From the NCBI GenBank assembly GCA_037190805.1, contig JBBCJR010000029.1, forward strand, positions 1-45,410: DNA of 45,410 nucleotides, written 5' to 3'. Shown piece by piece: positions 25,289 to 34,670 of this stretch. The stretch is from JBBCJR01 sp037190805. GTDB taxonomy: Bacteria > Pseudomonadota > Alphaproteobacteria > Sphingomonadales > Sphingomonadaceae. Below the pieces are notes generated by a model. It searched no databases and had not been told where the DNA came from. It saw only the letters and a program-made list of their open reading frames with translations. The first letter of the stretch is position 1; each line of letters opens with the position of its first letter. The translations under genes and the position numbers were made by a program.

Positions 25289-27619
25289 TCAGAACCGCGA
25301 CGTTACCATCAGCCCGAATGTTCGCGGCCGGATGGTCCGACCGAACTGCAAGGGCGCGCGGACATAAGCCGGCGTGAAATCGAGCGCCGGCGCGGCGCCC
25401 AGCGCATTCTCGACGAAGGCCGACAGGTCGAACGCGTCGAGCGTGATCCCCGCCCGCAGGTCCAGCTGGTTGATGTCCTCGTTCGGGCGCCGGGTGGGAT
25501 CGTAGACCGACGTTCGCGAGTTCTGGTAGGGGAAAGTGCCCTTGTTGCCCTCGCGATAGACATATTGAGCGCGGACATAAGCCTCGGTCGACGCCACCGG
25601 AAAATGATATTCGCCCGCGATCGTCGCGCTCCACGGCGTCGCGCCCAGCGTCTGGCCCTCGAACGACAACGGCGTCGTCCCGACTAGAATGGTGTTGGTG
25701 TAGTAGGACTTGTTGTAGCCGACGGCAGCGCTGAGAATCAGACCGCGGGCTGCCTCGACGTTCAGGTTGACGTCGAAGCCCTTGCTGACCGCCTGTCCGG
25801 TGTTGGCAACTAGGCTGAACTGGCAGACCATGCGGATCTGCTGCTGGATGTTCTTCCACTTGGTATGATAAGCGCTTGCTTCCAGCTGCACACGGCCGCC
25901 GAACAGCCGGTTCTTCGCCCCGATCTCGAAGCTGTTGGTGCGGTCCGGCTGGTAGGTGCGGGGCGATCCGATTCCGAGGGCTGCAACATCGGCATCGCAG
26001 GTGCCGGGCACCGCCTTGTTGACCCCGCCGGTCCGATAGCCCTCCGAATAGGAGGCGTAGAAGAGGTTGCGCGGGTCCGCCTGGAAGGACAGCGCCACCT
26101 TGGGGATGAACGGCTTGTTGGTCAGCTTGCCGCCGGCTTGCGCGCGCCCGGTCGCGCCATAGTCGACGCCACGTTCAATCACGTCGAACCGCAGCCGGTC
26201 GGACGAGATGCGACCGCCCACGGTGAGGGTCAGATTGTCGAGGATTTTGTAGTCCAGGTTAGCGAAAGCGGCGATCGAACGCTCCTTCGTCGTCTCGTCC
26301 CCCATATAGGTATAGATGCCGTCCACCGGCAGCGAGCCGTAGCGGGTCAACATCGACCGGCCGGTGGCGAACAGATAGACGTCGGCGAAATCGGGCGCGA
26401 ACAGGCGCGGATCGCTATTCAGCGTGCCCTGCGAATAATAGAGACCGAACTGCCACCGCAACCGCGCGTCAGGATCGCTGTTGTTGAAGCGCAGTTCCTG
26501 CGTGAGATCCCGCTGGCTGGTATGCGGGTTCATGACCGTCAGGATCTCGCTGCGATCCGGCATCCGGGGGTAGAGATAATTGGCGCCGAGCACGGTGCGA
26601 TAATTCTGGTTGCTCTGGTCGCGCACCTCGCGAACGTCCCGATCATAATAGGCAGTGATCGACGTCGCCGTGACCCCACCCAGCTCGGCCACCGCCTTCA
26701 CCGACGGCAGCACGAAGCGGTCGCGATAGGGCTGACGGATCGAATAGCCGCTGTTGAGTTCACCTTCATCCAGGTCGGACAGGGTCGACCAAATGAACGA
26801 GGAGTCATCGACCTGGCGCAACTGATAATAGATGGACGGCGTGATCGACAGCGCATCCGACACCTGCCACAGTAGGCTGGCGCGCAGGATGTTGGATTTG
26901 TCCTTGTTGACGTCGGTGTCGCCCTTCGACGGCACCTGCCAGCTCTGACGATCGATCCACCCGCCCATGTGTCGGCGGTTGACGCTGATCCTGAAACCCA
27001 GCTTATCGGCGACGATAGGCCCGCCGATGGCGATACCCGCCTCGTAGCTGGGGCCGCCACCATCGGTGAACGACAGCATCGCCCGTCCATAGCCCTCAAA
27101 TCGGCTGAGATTCGGTGTCGGGGTGATGAAGCGCACTGCGCCGCCCTGGGCACTCGCGCCGAACAACGTGCCCTGCGGGCCGCGCAGTACTTCGACGCGT
27201 TCCAGATCGAAAATCTGCGGAAAGGTAGTGCCGGAATAGTTCAGCGCCGCATTGCGCGCCTGAATGGGGGTATCGTCGATATAGGTCGCGGTCGTGGCGG
27301 CACCTGCCGTCGAATCGATGCCCCGGATCGCCAGGCGATAGCCGCCGACGCTGGCGGTCGACTGGGTGAAATCGAGACCGGGCGTCTGCGCGGCGAGGTC
27401 GCGGATCTCGCGGATCGCGCGCACGTCCATCGAATCCTGGCTGTAGGCGCTGACGCTGACCGGCACGCGGCTGAGCGGCGTCGCCACCTTGGTTGCGGTG
27501 ACGACGATATCCGAAAGTCCAGAATCCATTGATCCTTCATCGATTCCAATAATCGCCTGTTGAGCCAATGATGCGCTGGCACTAAAAACACAAACTCCGG
27601 CCGTTAAAATCCTAAGCAT
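25289..27619 (-). CDS. TonB-dependent receptor paired with YtcJ-like amidohydrolase
   Basis: A 776-residue outer-membrane receptor without an STN domain. It has a signal peptide (ILTAGVCVFSASASLAQQA), a plug (DIVVTATKVATPLSRVPVS, VEVLRGPQGTLFGASAQGG), and a barrel with WKNIQQQIRM and the C-terminal TIRPRTFGLMVTSRF. It belongs to the shorter, PupB/FhuA-unlike branch common in sphingomonads, distinct from the two longer receptors at 2754 and 9911. Two ATGs exist: at 27625 the GAGG box is only one base away, while at 27619 it is seven bases away, so 27619 is preferred. The AT-rich 140 bases upstream should hold the promoter. Confidence 0.9.
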   Translation of the reverse strand: MLRILTAGVCVFSASASLAQQAIIGIDEGSMDSGLSDIVVTATKVATPLSRVPVSVSAYSQDSMDVRAIREIRDLAAQTPGLDFTQSTASVGGYRLAIRGIDSTAGAATTATYIDDTPIQARNAALNYSGTTFPQIFDLERVEVLRGPQGTLFGASAQGGAVRFITPTPNLSRFEGYGRAMLSFTDGGGPSYEAGIAIGGPIVADKLGFRISVNRRHMGGWIDRQSWQVPSKGDTDVNKDKSNILRASLLWQVSDALSITPSIYYQLRQVDDSSFIWSTLSDLDEGELNSGYSIRQPYRDRFVLPSVKAVAELGGVTATSITAYYDRDVREVRDQSNQNYRTVLGANYLYPRMPDRSEILTVMNPHTSQRDLTQELRFNNSDPDARLRWQFGLYYSQGTLNSDPRLFAPDFADVYLFATGRSMLTRYGSLPVDGIYTYMGDETTKERSIAAFANLDYKILDNLTLTVGGRISSDRLRFDVIERGVDYGATGRAQAGGKLTNKPFIPKVALSFQADPRNLFYASYSEGYRTGGVNKAVPGTCDADVAALGIGSPRTYQPDRTNSFEIGAKNRLFGGRVQLEASAYHTKWKNIQQQIRMVCQFSLVANTGQAVSKGFDVNLNVEAARGLILSAAVGYNKSYYTNTILVGTTPLSFEGQTLGATPWSATIAGEYHFPVASTEAYVRAQYVYREGNKGTFPYQNSRTSVYDPTRRPNEDINQLDLRAGITLDAFDLSAFVENALGAAPALDFTPAYVRAPLQFGRTIRPRTFGLMVTSRF

Positions 27620-27766
27620 GGCCATACCTCATTATATTTTTACATATAAGGTATGTTCATATGCCCATGGCTTCGCTTGAAAGTTGCCATATTCACTGCA
27701 TATGTTGATTTTGAATCACCATTCTCAAAAATTACTCGTGTCGATCGATACCGTTATCATTCTATT

Positions 27767-28981
27767 TTACGAGCCAGCCAGATTATAGTTCTGGGCTGCT
27801 TTCAGCGCAGCTGCCTTGAACGCGATCTGGAGATCGTACAGCGCCTTTGATCCAGCCTGTGGCCACGCGCTCTGAATAACCACAATCGTCTTACTGTCGG
27901 GATGGATGTAAAGGGACTGACCCATGATGCCGATGCCTTCATAGGCGCGGTCCTTGGTATGAACCCACCACTGGTAGCCATATTCCAGCTCGTCGGTACC
28001 GCTGTGCCGGCGGGTAGCGTCTGCGATCCAACCCTCGGGAAGGATCACCTCGCCGTTGACGACGCCGCCCTCCATGAAGAACATGCCAAAGCGCGCATAA
28101 TCACGCAGCGTCGCGCTGAAACAAATACCGCCCGTTTCCTCGCCGGTGGGCGACGTCATCCATACTGCATCCTGCTCCATACCGTAGGGCACCCAAATCT
28201 TTTCTGAGAGATAGGCAGACATAGTTTTTCCGGTTGCCGCGAGAACAACCGCACCCAGAATATTCGATTCTCCAGTCGAATATTTATACTTTGTCCCTGG
28301 CGTTCCATCGCGCGGCAATTTAGCCATGAGGCGGATAAAGTCAGGCCCCATCTCGGTGGCATGGCGACTGAAATCGGAGTTGGGGTCGTCGTAATTCTCG
28401 TCCCACTTGACACCCGACGTCATGGTCAGGGCTTGACGGATGCTGACCCCATCATAGGCACCACCTTTCAAATCCGGCAGATAGGCGGTGAGCGGGTCAT
28501 CGATGCTTTTGATCTTGCCATCCTTAATCGCCGCGCCGATCAACGTCGAGGTCACCGATTTGGCGATCGAGAACGATGTCCAGCGATCGTCCGGTTCCCG
28601 CCCAAGACCATAGCGCTCCAACAGTATTTTCCCGTTTCGAACAATCATCACACCTGACACACGATTGATCTTCATGAAATCATCGACAGTGTAGGGGCGA
28701 TCATTGAATGTAAAATCTACCGCAACCTCCTGCCCCGCCTTTTGCAGAGGTGAAATCTTGGCACCACGCGCGATCCGATTGGTGGGAAAGATCTTTTCCA
28801 TCGAGCGGTAGCCGATTTCCTGCTGCGTCGGAGACCAGAAGGTGAAGTTGGTCGCACCCGGCAACGTCGACGCTGACGGACTTCGCGCTGCCAACGGCAT
28901 CGACATCGCTCCTGCCATGACGGCTAGGATCAACGAAAAAGCAGTTCCGACAGGCCGGCGGTGTTGCAGCGCTATCAACAT
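27767..28981 (-). CDS. Secreted serine hydrolase, beta-lactamase/class C PBP fold (cassette 3)
   Basis: A 404-residue third paralogue. The signal peptide ends near residue 33 (MAGAMSMPLAARS). The catalytic SxxK is SIAK, Ser138/Lys141, and the YST motif has Tyr234. The C-terminal motif is GIMGQSLYIHP. The ATG at 28981 has GAGGA at a good distance, and its ribosome site overlaps the TBDR stop region (14-base gap). The family and position behind a TBDR match the other two copies, but the sequence outside the motifs is clearly diverged, which suggests a different cargo. A similar fold is found in the nylon-oligomer hydrolase NylB and EstB esterases. Confidence 0.85.
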   Translation of the reverse strand: MLIALQHRRPVGTAFSLILAVMAGAMSMPLAARSPSASTLPGATNFTFWSPTQQEIGYRSMEKIFPTNRIARGAKISPLQKAGQEVAVDFTFNDRPYTVDDFMKINRVSGVMIVRNGKILLERYGLGREPDDRWTSFSIAKSVTSTLIGAAIKDGKIKSIDDPLTAYLPDLKGGAYDGVSIRQALTMTSGVKWDENYDDPNSDFSRHATEMGPDFIRLMAKLPRDGTPGTKYKYSTGESNILGAVVLAATGKTMSAYLSEKIWVPYGMEQDAVWMTSPTGEETGGICFSATLRDYARFGMFFMEGGVVNGEVILPEGWIADATRRHSGTDELEYGYQWWVHTKDRAYEGIGIMGQSLYIHPDSKTIVVIQSAWPQAGSKALYDLQIAFKAAALKAAQNYNLAGS

Positions 28982-28995
28982 TGACTGGTCCTCGC

Positions 28996-31542
28996 TCAGA
29001 AATTGGCGCGCAGATCGACGCCGATCACACGCGGATCACCAAGAACGGAGCGTATGGGTACAATCGACGCGAAGGGACGCGGCGTGCTTGCGGATGAGTA
29101 GGTGAACTTGTCGAAGATGTTGTCCGCAAAGACCGTGATGCTGAATCTTTCCGATGGCACGGTGTAGGTCAGACGAGCATTGAACAGCGTGTAACTGTCG
29201 ACCAGTGAGGTGGTGAACGTCCCTACCCGGTAACGCGAGCGAAAGCTCATGTCTCCACCCACGCTGACCTCGCCGGGCACGATATCCCTGCTCTTCAAGG
29301 TGACCCCGGCTGCACCTGTCCAACGCGGCGCCTGCGCCAGGGGCAAACCGACCAGCGTGGGTATTTCGTCGAATTTCCGAATGCGCGTGTGGTTGTAGGC
29401 AACGTTACCGAACAGATCGATATTGTCGTTCGGCACCAGTCGTAGCTCGCTTTCGACCCCGCGTCCCCGCGCCTTGCCGACGTTGGAGATTACCGAGCTG
29501 CCACCCTGCGTGACGCTGAACTGCAAGTCCTCGTAATCATATTGATAGAGTGCGATGTTGGCGCTCAGCCGGTTGTCGAGGAAACGTCCCTTGAGACCAA
29601 GTTCGTAGCTCTGGCTGCCTTCGGGGTCGTAGACGTTGGGCCGCCCGCCGGCCGCAGCGGCGTCACGACCGAAGAAATATTGGAACGGAGCTGGGGTAAC
29701 GATCTTGAAGCTGTCGATACCACCTGCCTTCCAACCTTCATTGTAAGACGCATAGACTGTGAGGCGCGGCGAAATCTCGTAGCTCAACGCCGCCCGAAAT
29801 GCCAGGTCGCGCCAGGTTTTGGAACTGGTGAGCGGCGTACTGGTCCAATAACCCCAGTTGTAATAAGCGCCCGCAAACGGCTTGCCCGCATTTTCGGGCA
29901 CGATCGCCGGATTGGGAATATCCTGCGTCAAGCGCTTGGAATCGCTGTTGTAGCGAACACCGCCTGTCAGCTTGAGGTCGGGCGCCAGCTCCACGGTGGC
30001 ATCCGCAAACAGGGAATAGCCATTGAATTTACCCCGCAAGTCACCCGGTTCATAGAAGGCCAGAGCATAGTCGCCCGCTACCAATCCCGGTGTGGGGCTA
30101 CCAGTAAACGCAAAGGTGGAATTGACATAGTTGGATACGAATGCATCCACCTTCTCATTGAAATATGAGCCACCAAATATAGCTGAGAAGCCTGGACTAT
30201 CGAAGTTGAAGATCAGGTCCTGCTGAAACAAGCGGTCGTTACTGCGCTGGAAATAGGGACCAGCCACAACGGCCGACATGCCGTCATAATCAGTGATGAA
30301 GCGATTTTTCACCTGACGTCCGCTGGTTAGCGACGTCACCGATAGTGCATCGGAGAATGGATAAACGATCTTGAGCACCGCATCATAGATTTTGAAGTCG
30401 CTGAAATCTTGGCGGCCACGTAATGTAGAGTCGACCGTGAAATCGGGGAGGCCGACCCGCTGGGTGATCATGCCCGGCCCCTCGCGATGTTCGACATTCG
30501 CTTTCAAGCTGATGTCCGCGCCGTTATCGCCGACATAGCGCAAGGTCGCGCGAGCCGCCTTGATGTCGGTGGCACCCAAACCACCACCATTCAGGTTGCG
30601 GTAGATATTGTTGCGGCTTTCGGAATTCGCTGCAAAGCGAACGGCCAGATTCGGCGATAATGGCACATTGATCGCGCCCCGCGCGATCATCCGGCCGCGC
30701 TCACCCAAGCCTGCCATGCCCTCACCCGACACTCTGTCAACCGTCGGCTGCTTGGTGATGACACTAATCGCGCCGCCGATGGAGCTGCGCCCAAACAACG
30801 TTGCCTGCGGCCCCTTGATCACCTCCACTCGCTCGACATCGTAGAAGGCGTTGGTCTGCATGCCCGACCCGCCACGTCCCTGATAGACGCCGTCGACAAA
30901 CATCGCGATCGACGGGTCATCCGCAAACCCAAACTGGTTGTTGGAGATGCCGCGCATCGACGAAAAGCGGATGAAACCATAGTTGGCGCCTGAGACAAAG
31001 CCGGGCGCAATTTTCGCCAGGTCCGAGAAGGTCGCAATGTGGGCTTGTTCGATCAAGCCGCCAGTTAGCGCCGTCACGGCAAGCGGGACGTCCTGCAGCG
31101 ATTGCGACCGCTGCTGAGCAGTCACCACGATGTCCTCCACTCCCCATTCGGCCGGCATCGGAGCCGGAGCCGGTGGCAAGGAGGGGACTGCGGCTGGCGC
31201 CTGATACGCAGTTCGGATGATAGGGGAAGACGTCGCCATGGACAGCGGCTCGAGAACCACCACCCCCGCTTCGGTCCTGTTGGCTCCAATGCCCGATCCA
31301 TCTAGGATCGCCCTTAACGCCGCCGCAGGAGTCTGTACGCCGCTGACGCCAGAAGACCGGCGTCCTTCAACCAACGTGCGAGGAAAGGCAATCTGGTCGC
31401 CCGATTGCAGACCATAAGCCCGTAGTGCGTCACCAAGGCTACCGGCGGGAATACGAAACAGCTGGGAGTCACTGGCCAACGCAGCCTGAGGCAACGCGAT
31501 TACGGCCACTGTAGCAGCCAAGATGCTTTGGAAGCTTCTCAC
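28996..31542 (-). CDS. TonB-dependent receptor with N-terminal STN domain (cassette 3)
   Basis: An 848-residue receptor. The signal peptide is ILAATVAVIALPQAALASDS. The STN domain follows at about residues 27-100 (FRIPAGSLGDALRAYGLQSG). Then come the plug (DIVVTAQQRSQSLQDVPLA, VEVIKGPQATLFGRSSIGG) and a barrel ending DPRVIGVDLRANF. The frame opens at a TTG (31572), but the GTG at 31542 lies 8 bases after GGGGAG and gives a normal signal peptide. FecI and FecR genes are divergent at 31690-33242, so this receptor should signal to them even though the genes are not on one transcript. Confidence 0.9.
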   Translation of the reverse strand: MRSFQSILAATVAVIALPQAALASDSQLFRIPAGSLGDALRAYGLQSGDQIAFPRTLVEGRRSSGVSGVQTPAAALRAILDGSGIGANRTEAGVVVLEPLSMATSSPIIRTAYQAPAAVPSLPPAPAPMPAEWGVEDIVVTAQQRSQSLQDVPLAVTALTGGLIEQAHIATFSDLAKIAPGFVSGANYGFIRFSSMRGISNNQFGFADDPSIAMFVDGVYQGRGGSGMQTNAFYDVERVEVIKGPQATLFGRSSIGGAISVITKQPTVDRVSGEGMAGLGERGRMIARGAINVPLSPNLAVRFAANSESRNNIYRNLNGGGLGATDIKAARATLRYVGDNGADISLKANVEHREGPGMITQRVGLPDFTVDSTLRGRQDFSDFKIYDAVLKIVYPFSDALSVTSLTSGRQVKNRFITDYDGMSAVVAGPYFQRSNDRLFQQDLIFNFDSPGFSAIFGGSYFNEKVDAFVSNYVNSTFAFTGSPTPGLVAGDYALAFYEPGDLRGKFNGYSLFADATVELAPDLKLTGGVRYNSDSKRLTQDIPNPAIVPENAGKPFAGAYYNWGYWTSTPLTSSKTWRDLAFRAALSYEISPRLTVYASYNEGWKAGGIDSFKIVTPAPFQYFFGRDAAAAGGRPNVYDPEGSQSYELGLKGRFLDNRLSANIALYQYDYEDLQFSVTQGGSSVISNVGKARGRGVESELRLVPNDNIDLFGNVAYNHTRIRKFDEIPTLVGLPLAQAPRWTGAAGVTLKSRDIVPGEVSVGGDMSFRSRYRVGTFTTSLVDSYTLFNARLTYTVPSERFSITVFADNIFDKFTYSSASTPRPFASIVPIRSVLGDPRVIGVDLRANF

Positions 31543-31689
31543 GATGTTTCTCCCCTTTTGAATTCTGCCCAACCCTGGTTCGAGAAGAGACTGGAGGCGG
31601 TGGATTTTTCCTCATCAGTTTTTTAGGCGTGCCCAACTTGCGCAATCCACCCAACTTTCTAGGATTTGATGCGGGGGAGCGGAGCACGG

Positions 31690-32205
31690 ATGACGGCTCA
31701 AATTTCTACGCGCAACTCAGGCTGGCTGATCGAATTCGACAAACGATTTCGACAGCAGCTGTGGGGCTTTTTCTTCCGGCGGACCCGATCCAGTTCGGAT
31801 GCCGACGATCTGGTCCAAGAGGTTTTTTGTCGCCTGAGCCGAGCGGATCAGGGAAATATCATCAAACCGGGGAACTATATCTTCGCAGTGGCGGCAAACC
31901 TCCTGCGCGATCACCACAGGAAAGCCACTCAGGCACCGTCAATGGATGCAGAAATCCATGACGTGCTCCAGGAAGCCGGCGTCGCCTTTGACCCTGAGCG
32001 TATCTTGCTGGGTCGCGATCAGCTTGATCGGCTGGAAGCGATCCTGGCGGAAATGCCCGAACGCACGCGGGCAATCCTATTGCTCCACCGGCTCGAAAAC
32101 ATGAAGCAGCGCGAGATCGCGGACCATTTCGGGATCTCGGCCAGCGCCGTGGAGAAGCATCTGGCTCGCGCCTCACAGTATCTTGCACGGCGGTGGCGCC
32201 CATGA
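31690..32205 (+). CDS. ECF sigma factor, FecI type (cassette 3)
   Basis: A 171-residue ECF sigma factor. Region 2 is at about residues 15-75 (DADDLVQEVFCRLSR, FAVAANLLRDHHRKA). Region 4 is at about residues 115-165 (MPERTRAILLLHRLENMKQREIADHF, first part shown, and SASAVEKHLARASQYL). Candidate starts at 31666 (TTG) and 31669 (ATG) exist, but the ATG at 31690 has GGAG five bases away. The last bases overlap the FecR ATG (ATGA at 32202-32205). It is divergent from the STN receptor at 28996-31542. Confidence 0.9.
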   Translation: MTAQISTRNSGWLIEFDKRFRQQLWGFFFRRTRSSSDADDLVQEVFCRLSRADQGNIIKPGNYIFAVAANLLRDHHRKATQAPSMDAEIHDVLQEAGVAFDPERILLGRDQLDRLEAILAEMPERTRAILLLHRLENMKQREIADHFGISASAVEKHLARASQYLARRWRP

Positions 32206-33242
32206 CGGTCAATGACAACCATATCGATCCTCTAGAAGAGGGCGTCATGCTTATGCTGCGCCTACGCGAGAGCGACGACCCCGGAGCGGCAGACGCACTC
32301 AGAACCTGGATGAGCCATCACCCATCCCGCCGGGAAGAACTGGCCAAGGTCGCCGAGACATGGTCGATGATTGATCGGGCCGGATCGAGCGCTCAGGTCG
32401 CGAAATGGCGACAGCAGGCGCTAGTCGGGAAGGCCCCGGTGCCGACGGCCGTGCGCTCACGTCGGTGGCTACCGGCAATCGCAGCCGCGATCGCGACCGT
32501 GGCTGCGCTGGGCATCTGGACAACCAGCGATCCCCGAATGCCGGACAAGCTTTATCAGACCACTGCCGGCCAGCGTGCGACGGTGCGGCTTGCCGATAAC
32601 AGCGTTGTCATGCTCGATGCAGGCAGCCGGATCGAGGTCAGCTTCGATGGCGAAAGCCGTCATATCCGGTTGATGGATGGCCAAGCCTTCTTCAAGGTAG
32701 CCCATGATCCGCGACGCCCTTTCACGGTGTGGGCCCAGAAGCAGGAAATCCGGGCGCTGGGCACCGCATTCAATGTGGACACTGTGGGCACACTCTCGGT
32801 CAGCCTGGTTCAGGGCAGCGTGCGGGTCGCAAGCCTCGAAAGGCGAAGCAACTGGCTGGGCAAAACCAATTACCGGGCGGATACCGAACATGCCGTCATC
32901 CTATCGCCAGGCGAGCGACTAGTCGCGGGCAATGGGGGCAGGACAGCCGTACTGCCCTTCGATCCCAAGGCAATCACAGCCTGGGAGAAGGGGCAGCTGG
33001 TCTTTGACGAAATCTCACTTGAAGACGCGATTGTCCGGGTCAATCATTATTCAAACGTCAAAATCAGCCTGCGGGACGCCAACCTACGCCGCGAAACGAT
33101 CAATGGCGTTTTCCGGACGGGGGACAGCATCTCGTTCGTCAGCGCCATATTAGCTTATCATAAGAATTTGGAAGCCGTTAAGGTCGGTCCCGATCATATC
33201 GAACTGAGAGGGAAAGCCCACCGTGAAGGCGTTTCTCTATAA
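32202..33242 (+). CDS. FecR family anti-sigma regulator (cassette 3)
   Basis: A 346-residue FecR protein. The cytoplasmic N-terminal domain (residues about 10-60, LRTWMSHHPSRREELAKVAETW) is followed by a membrane segment near residues 90-108 (WLPAIAAAIATVAALGIW). The periplasmic FecR domain (TVRLADNSVVMLDAGSRIEV, GQAFFKVAHDPRRPF, ALGTAFNVD) comes next, with a C-terminal STN-like domain (LVFDEISLEDAIVRVNHYSN). It is translationally coupled to the sigma factor by a four-base overlap. It should link the divergent STN receptor to that sigma factor. Confidence 0.9.
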   Translation: MTVNDNHIDPLEEGVMLMLRLRESDDPGAADALRTWMSHHPSRREELAKVAETWSMIDRAGSSAQVAKWRQQALVGKAPVPTAVRSRRWLPAIAAAIATVAALGIWTTSDPRMPDKLYQTTAGQRATVRLADNSVVMLDAGSRIEVSFDGESRHIRLMDGQAFFKVAHDPRRPFTVWAQKQEIRALGTAFNVDTVGTLSVSLVQGSVRVASLERRSNWLGKTNYRADTEHAVILSPGERLVAGNGGRTAVLPFDPKAITAWEKGQLVFDEISLEDAIVRVNHYSNVKISLRDANLRRETINGVFRTGDSISFVSAILAYHKNLEAVKVGPDHIELRGKAHREGVSL

Positions 33243-33539
33243 TGTGAGGCTTCGGAGTCCGGTGTATTGAGCAGATCGTCGTCGCAGACGGCCATCGCCT
33301 CGGCGCCCTCGTCGGGGAGATTACCGGATCATCGGAAGGTTTGCCGTATGTCCCACATCAGGATTGCCGCAGAATTGCGGCCCGACGTGACGCGGTTCCC
33401 TATCGCTGCCGGACGACCGGGCGGTCCGCGGCTCGCGCGACCATATCTATCGTTAGCGGCTTGACCGCCTGTCCCCTCGTAGCTGTCTTCCAAGAACAGT
33501 GCTAAAGGGCCGCGCGCGATGAACTCAGGAATTTGAGAT
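33243..33539. other. 297-base gap, nothing recognised
   Basis: This lies between the cassette 3 FecR and the DUF2322 gene. A short open frame (33267-33464) has no recognisable features or ribosome site. No strong inverted repeat or promoter-like pair was seen, although the promoter of the DUF2322 gene should be in the last 100 bases. Confidence 0.4.
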
Positions 33540-33884
33540 ATGCTGACAGCGATTGAACCGGGCGCGGCGTTCAAGGATAATCTTCAGAAGCTGCCGCCCA
33601 TCGATGGCGTACAGCGCATCGATCTCGCAGACGCTGCCGGAACCGTGGTCGCCCGCATTGACAATCAGCCCGGCAAGCAAGGCTCGGTCGCCGTTTATCA
33701 GTATCTGAAGCAGGTCTTTGGCACCCTGGATGCGAAAGCGGCCGAGCATGGCCTGCTCGTCTTTGCCGAGCATATGGCGGATGCACGCAGCCACCCAGGC
33801 GCACATCCGAATGTCGATCGCCTGCTGGCAATCGTCGCGGGCGATCCTCCGCTGAGGATCGAGATCATCGCCGATAACCGCTGA
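33540..33884 (+). CDS. DUF2322 family protein
   Basis: A 114-residue soluble protein. The blocks FKDNLQKLPPIDGVQRIDL, GKQGSVAVYQYLKQVFG, KAAEHGLLVFAEHMADARSH and PGAHPNVDRLL match what I recall of the small uncharacterised family DUF2322. There is no signal peptide or membrane segment. The ATG at 33540 has an AGGA-like box about 12 bases upstream. It stands alone between the FecI/FecR pair and the convergent secreted-protein gene, separated from the latter by a strong hairpin. Function unknown. Confidence 0.72.
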   Translation: MLTAIEPGAAFKDNLQKLPPIDGVQRIDLADAAGTVVARIDNQPGKQGSVAVYQYLKQVFGTLDAKAAEHGLLVFAEHMADARSHPGAHPNVDRLLAIVAGDPPLRIEIIADNR

Positions 33885-33951
33885 CTGAGCTCTTCATCCC
33901 CAAAGACTGACTAACGGGAGGTGTGGCGTTCGGGAGTTCTGATCTCATATG

Positions 33952-33987
33952 CTGGAGGGCGCCGCCCGAGCAGGTGGCGCCCTCCAG
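33952..33987. terminator. Bidirectional hairpin between convergent genes
   Basis: A perfect 12-base inverted repeat, CTGGAGGGCGCC (33952-33963) and GGCGCCCTCCAG (33976-33987), with a 12-base loop. It sits between the 3' ends of the DUF2322 gene (plus) and the Gly/Ser/Ala-rich protein gene (minus, stop at 33992). The placement suits a shared terminator; only a short T-run follows. Confidence 0.7.
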
Positions 33988-33991
33988 ACCT

Positions 33992-34621
33992 TTAGTTGGC
34001 TATCGCTCCAGCCTGGCCATCGCCCGACGCAGACCCGGCCAGACTGCCGCTGGCGGACGGCGTGACGCCGGCCGCCGCTGTCCCGACCGATTGGCTGGCG
34101 CCCTGCGCCGTACCGCGTGCTTCGGCTGCAGCCTGCCCTGCGGTGGCGGCCGTGCCGTCAACGGTGCCCCGAGCCGTGCCGACCGTCTGGCCGGCGAGCG
34201 CGGCCGCGCCATCGGTCCCGATCGCCTGGACGCCGACACCAGCGCTCTTGTCGATCGACTGGCTGGTCGAGGCCGAACCCGTGCCGCCCACGCTGTTGCC
34301 GAGGCCGGCGGCGGAGGTGGCGCTGGACACCGTCCCGGTCACCGTACCCGCCAGGCCCGCATTGGCGCCAGCGGAGCCAGAGCGGGTATCGACCGACCGG
34401 CTGGCATTCGCGCTGCCCGAGCCGGTCACTGATCCAGTCACGTCCTGGCCGACCGATCCGGTCGAACCCAGCGCCCCACCGAGCGTACCCGTGCCGCTGA
34501 GCGCCCCATTGACGGTGCCGCCAAGGGCGCCACCACTGCCCAGCAGCTGGGCCTGAGCCGGAGCGGTGATCGAGATAGCGGCGCACAGCAGGCCGCCGAT
34601 GAATAGCTTCGAGGTCCTCAT
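33992..34621 (-). CDS. Secreted Gly/Ser/Ala-rich low-complexity protein
   Basis: A 209-residue protein with a clear signal peptide (residues 1-24, ending ITAPAQAQ). The mature part is almost entirely Gly, Ser, Ala and Thr, with loose repeats such as LGGTVNGALSGTGTLGGALG and SVDTRSGSAG/SIDKSAG. It has no Cys, no catalytic motif and no membrane segment. It looks like an extended or surface-exposed polypeptide. A GAGGAG site precedes the ATG. Its promoter (34671-34698) carries the same motif as the two promoters between the protease and sigma-factor genes, so it appears to be a target of that sigma factor. It could be a substrate of the neighbouring protease, by inference. Function unknown. Confidence 0.75.
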   Translation of the reverse strand: MRTSKLFIGGLLCAAISITAPAQAQLLGSGGALGGTVNGALSGTGTLGGALGSTGSVGQDVTGSVTGSGSANASRSVDTRSGSAGANAGLAGTVTGTVSSATSAAGLGNSVGGTGSASTSQSIDKSAGVGVQAIGTDGAAALAGQTVGTARGTVDGTAATAGQAAAEARGTAQGASQSVGTAAAGVTPSASGSLAGSASGDGQAGAIAN

Positions 34622-34670
34622 GGCGTTTTCTCCTCTTGATCCGGGATCATCACGATCCCGTCATGAGAAG

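Noticed and set aside
5840..31615. A shared FecI-type promoter (GTC-(T)-CTTCT near 5840 and 31590) in front of the two STN receptors
   Set aside because: The resemblance is short, needs a one-base gap and lacks a consistent -35. It is not strong enough to report as a site.
33267..33464. Small open frame in the gap after FecR
   Set aside because: No ribosome site, no homology recognised, and a shadow-like composition.
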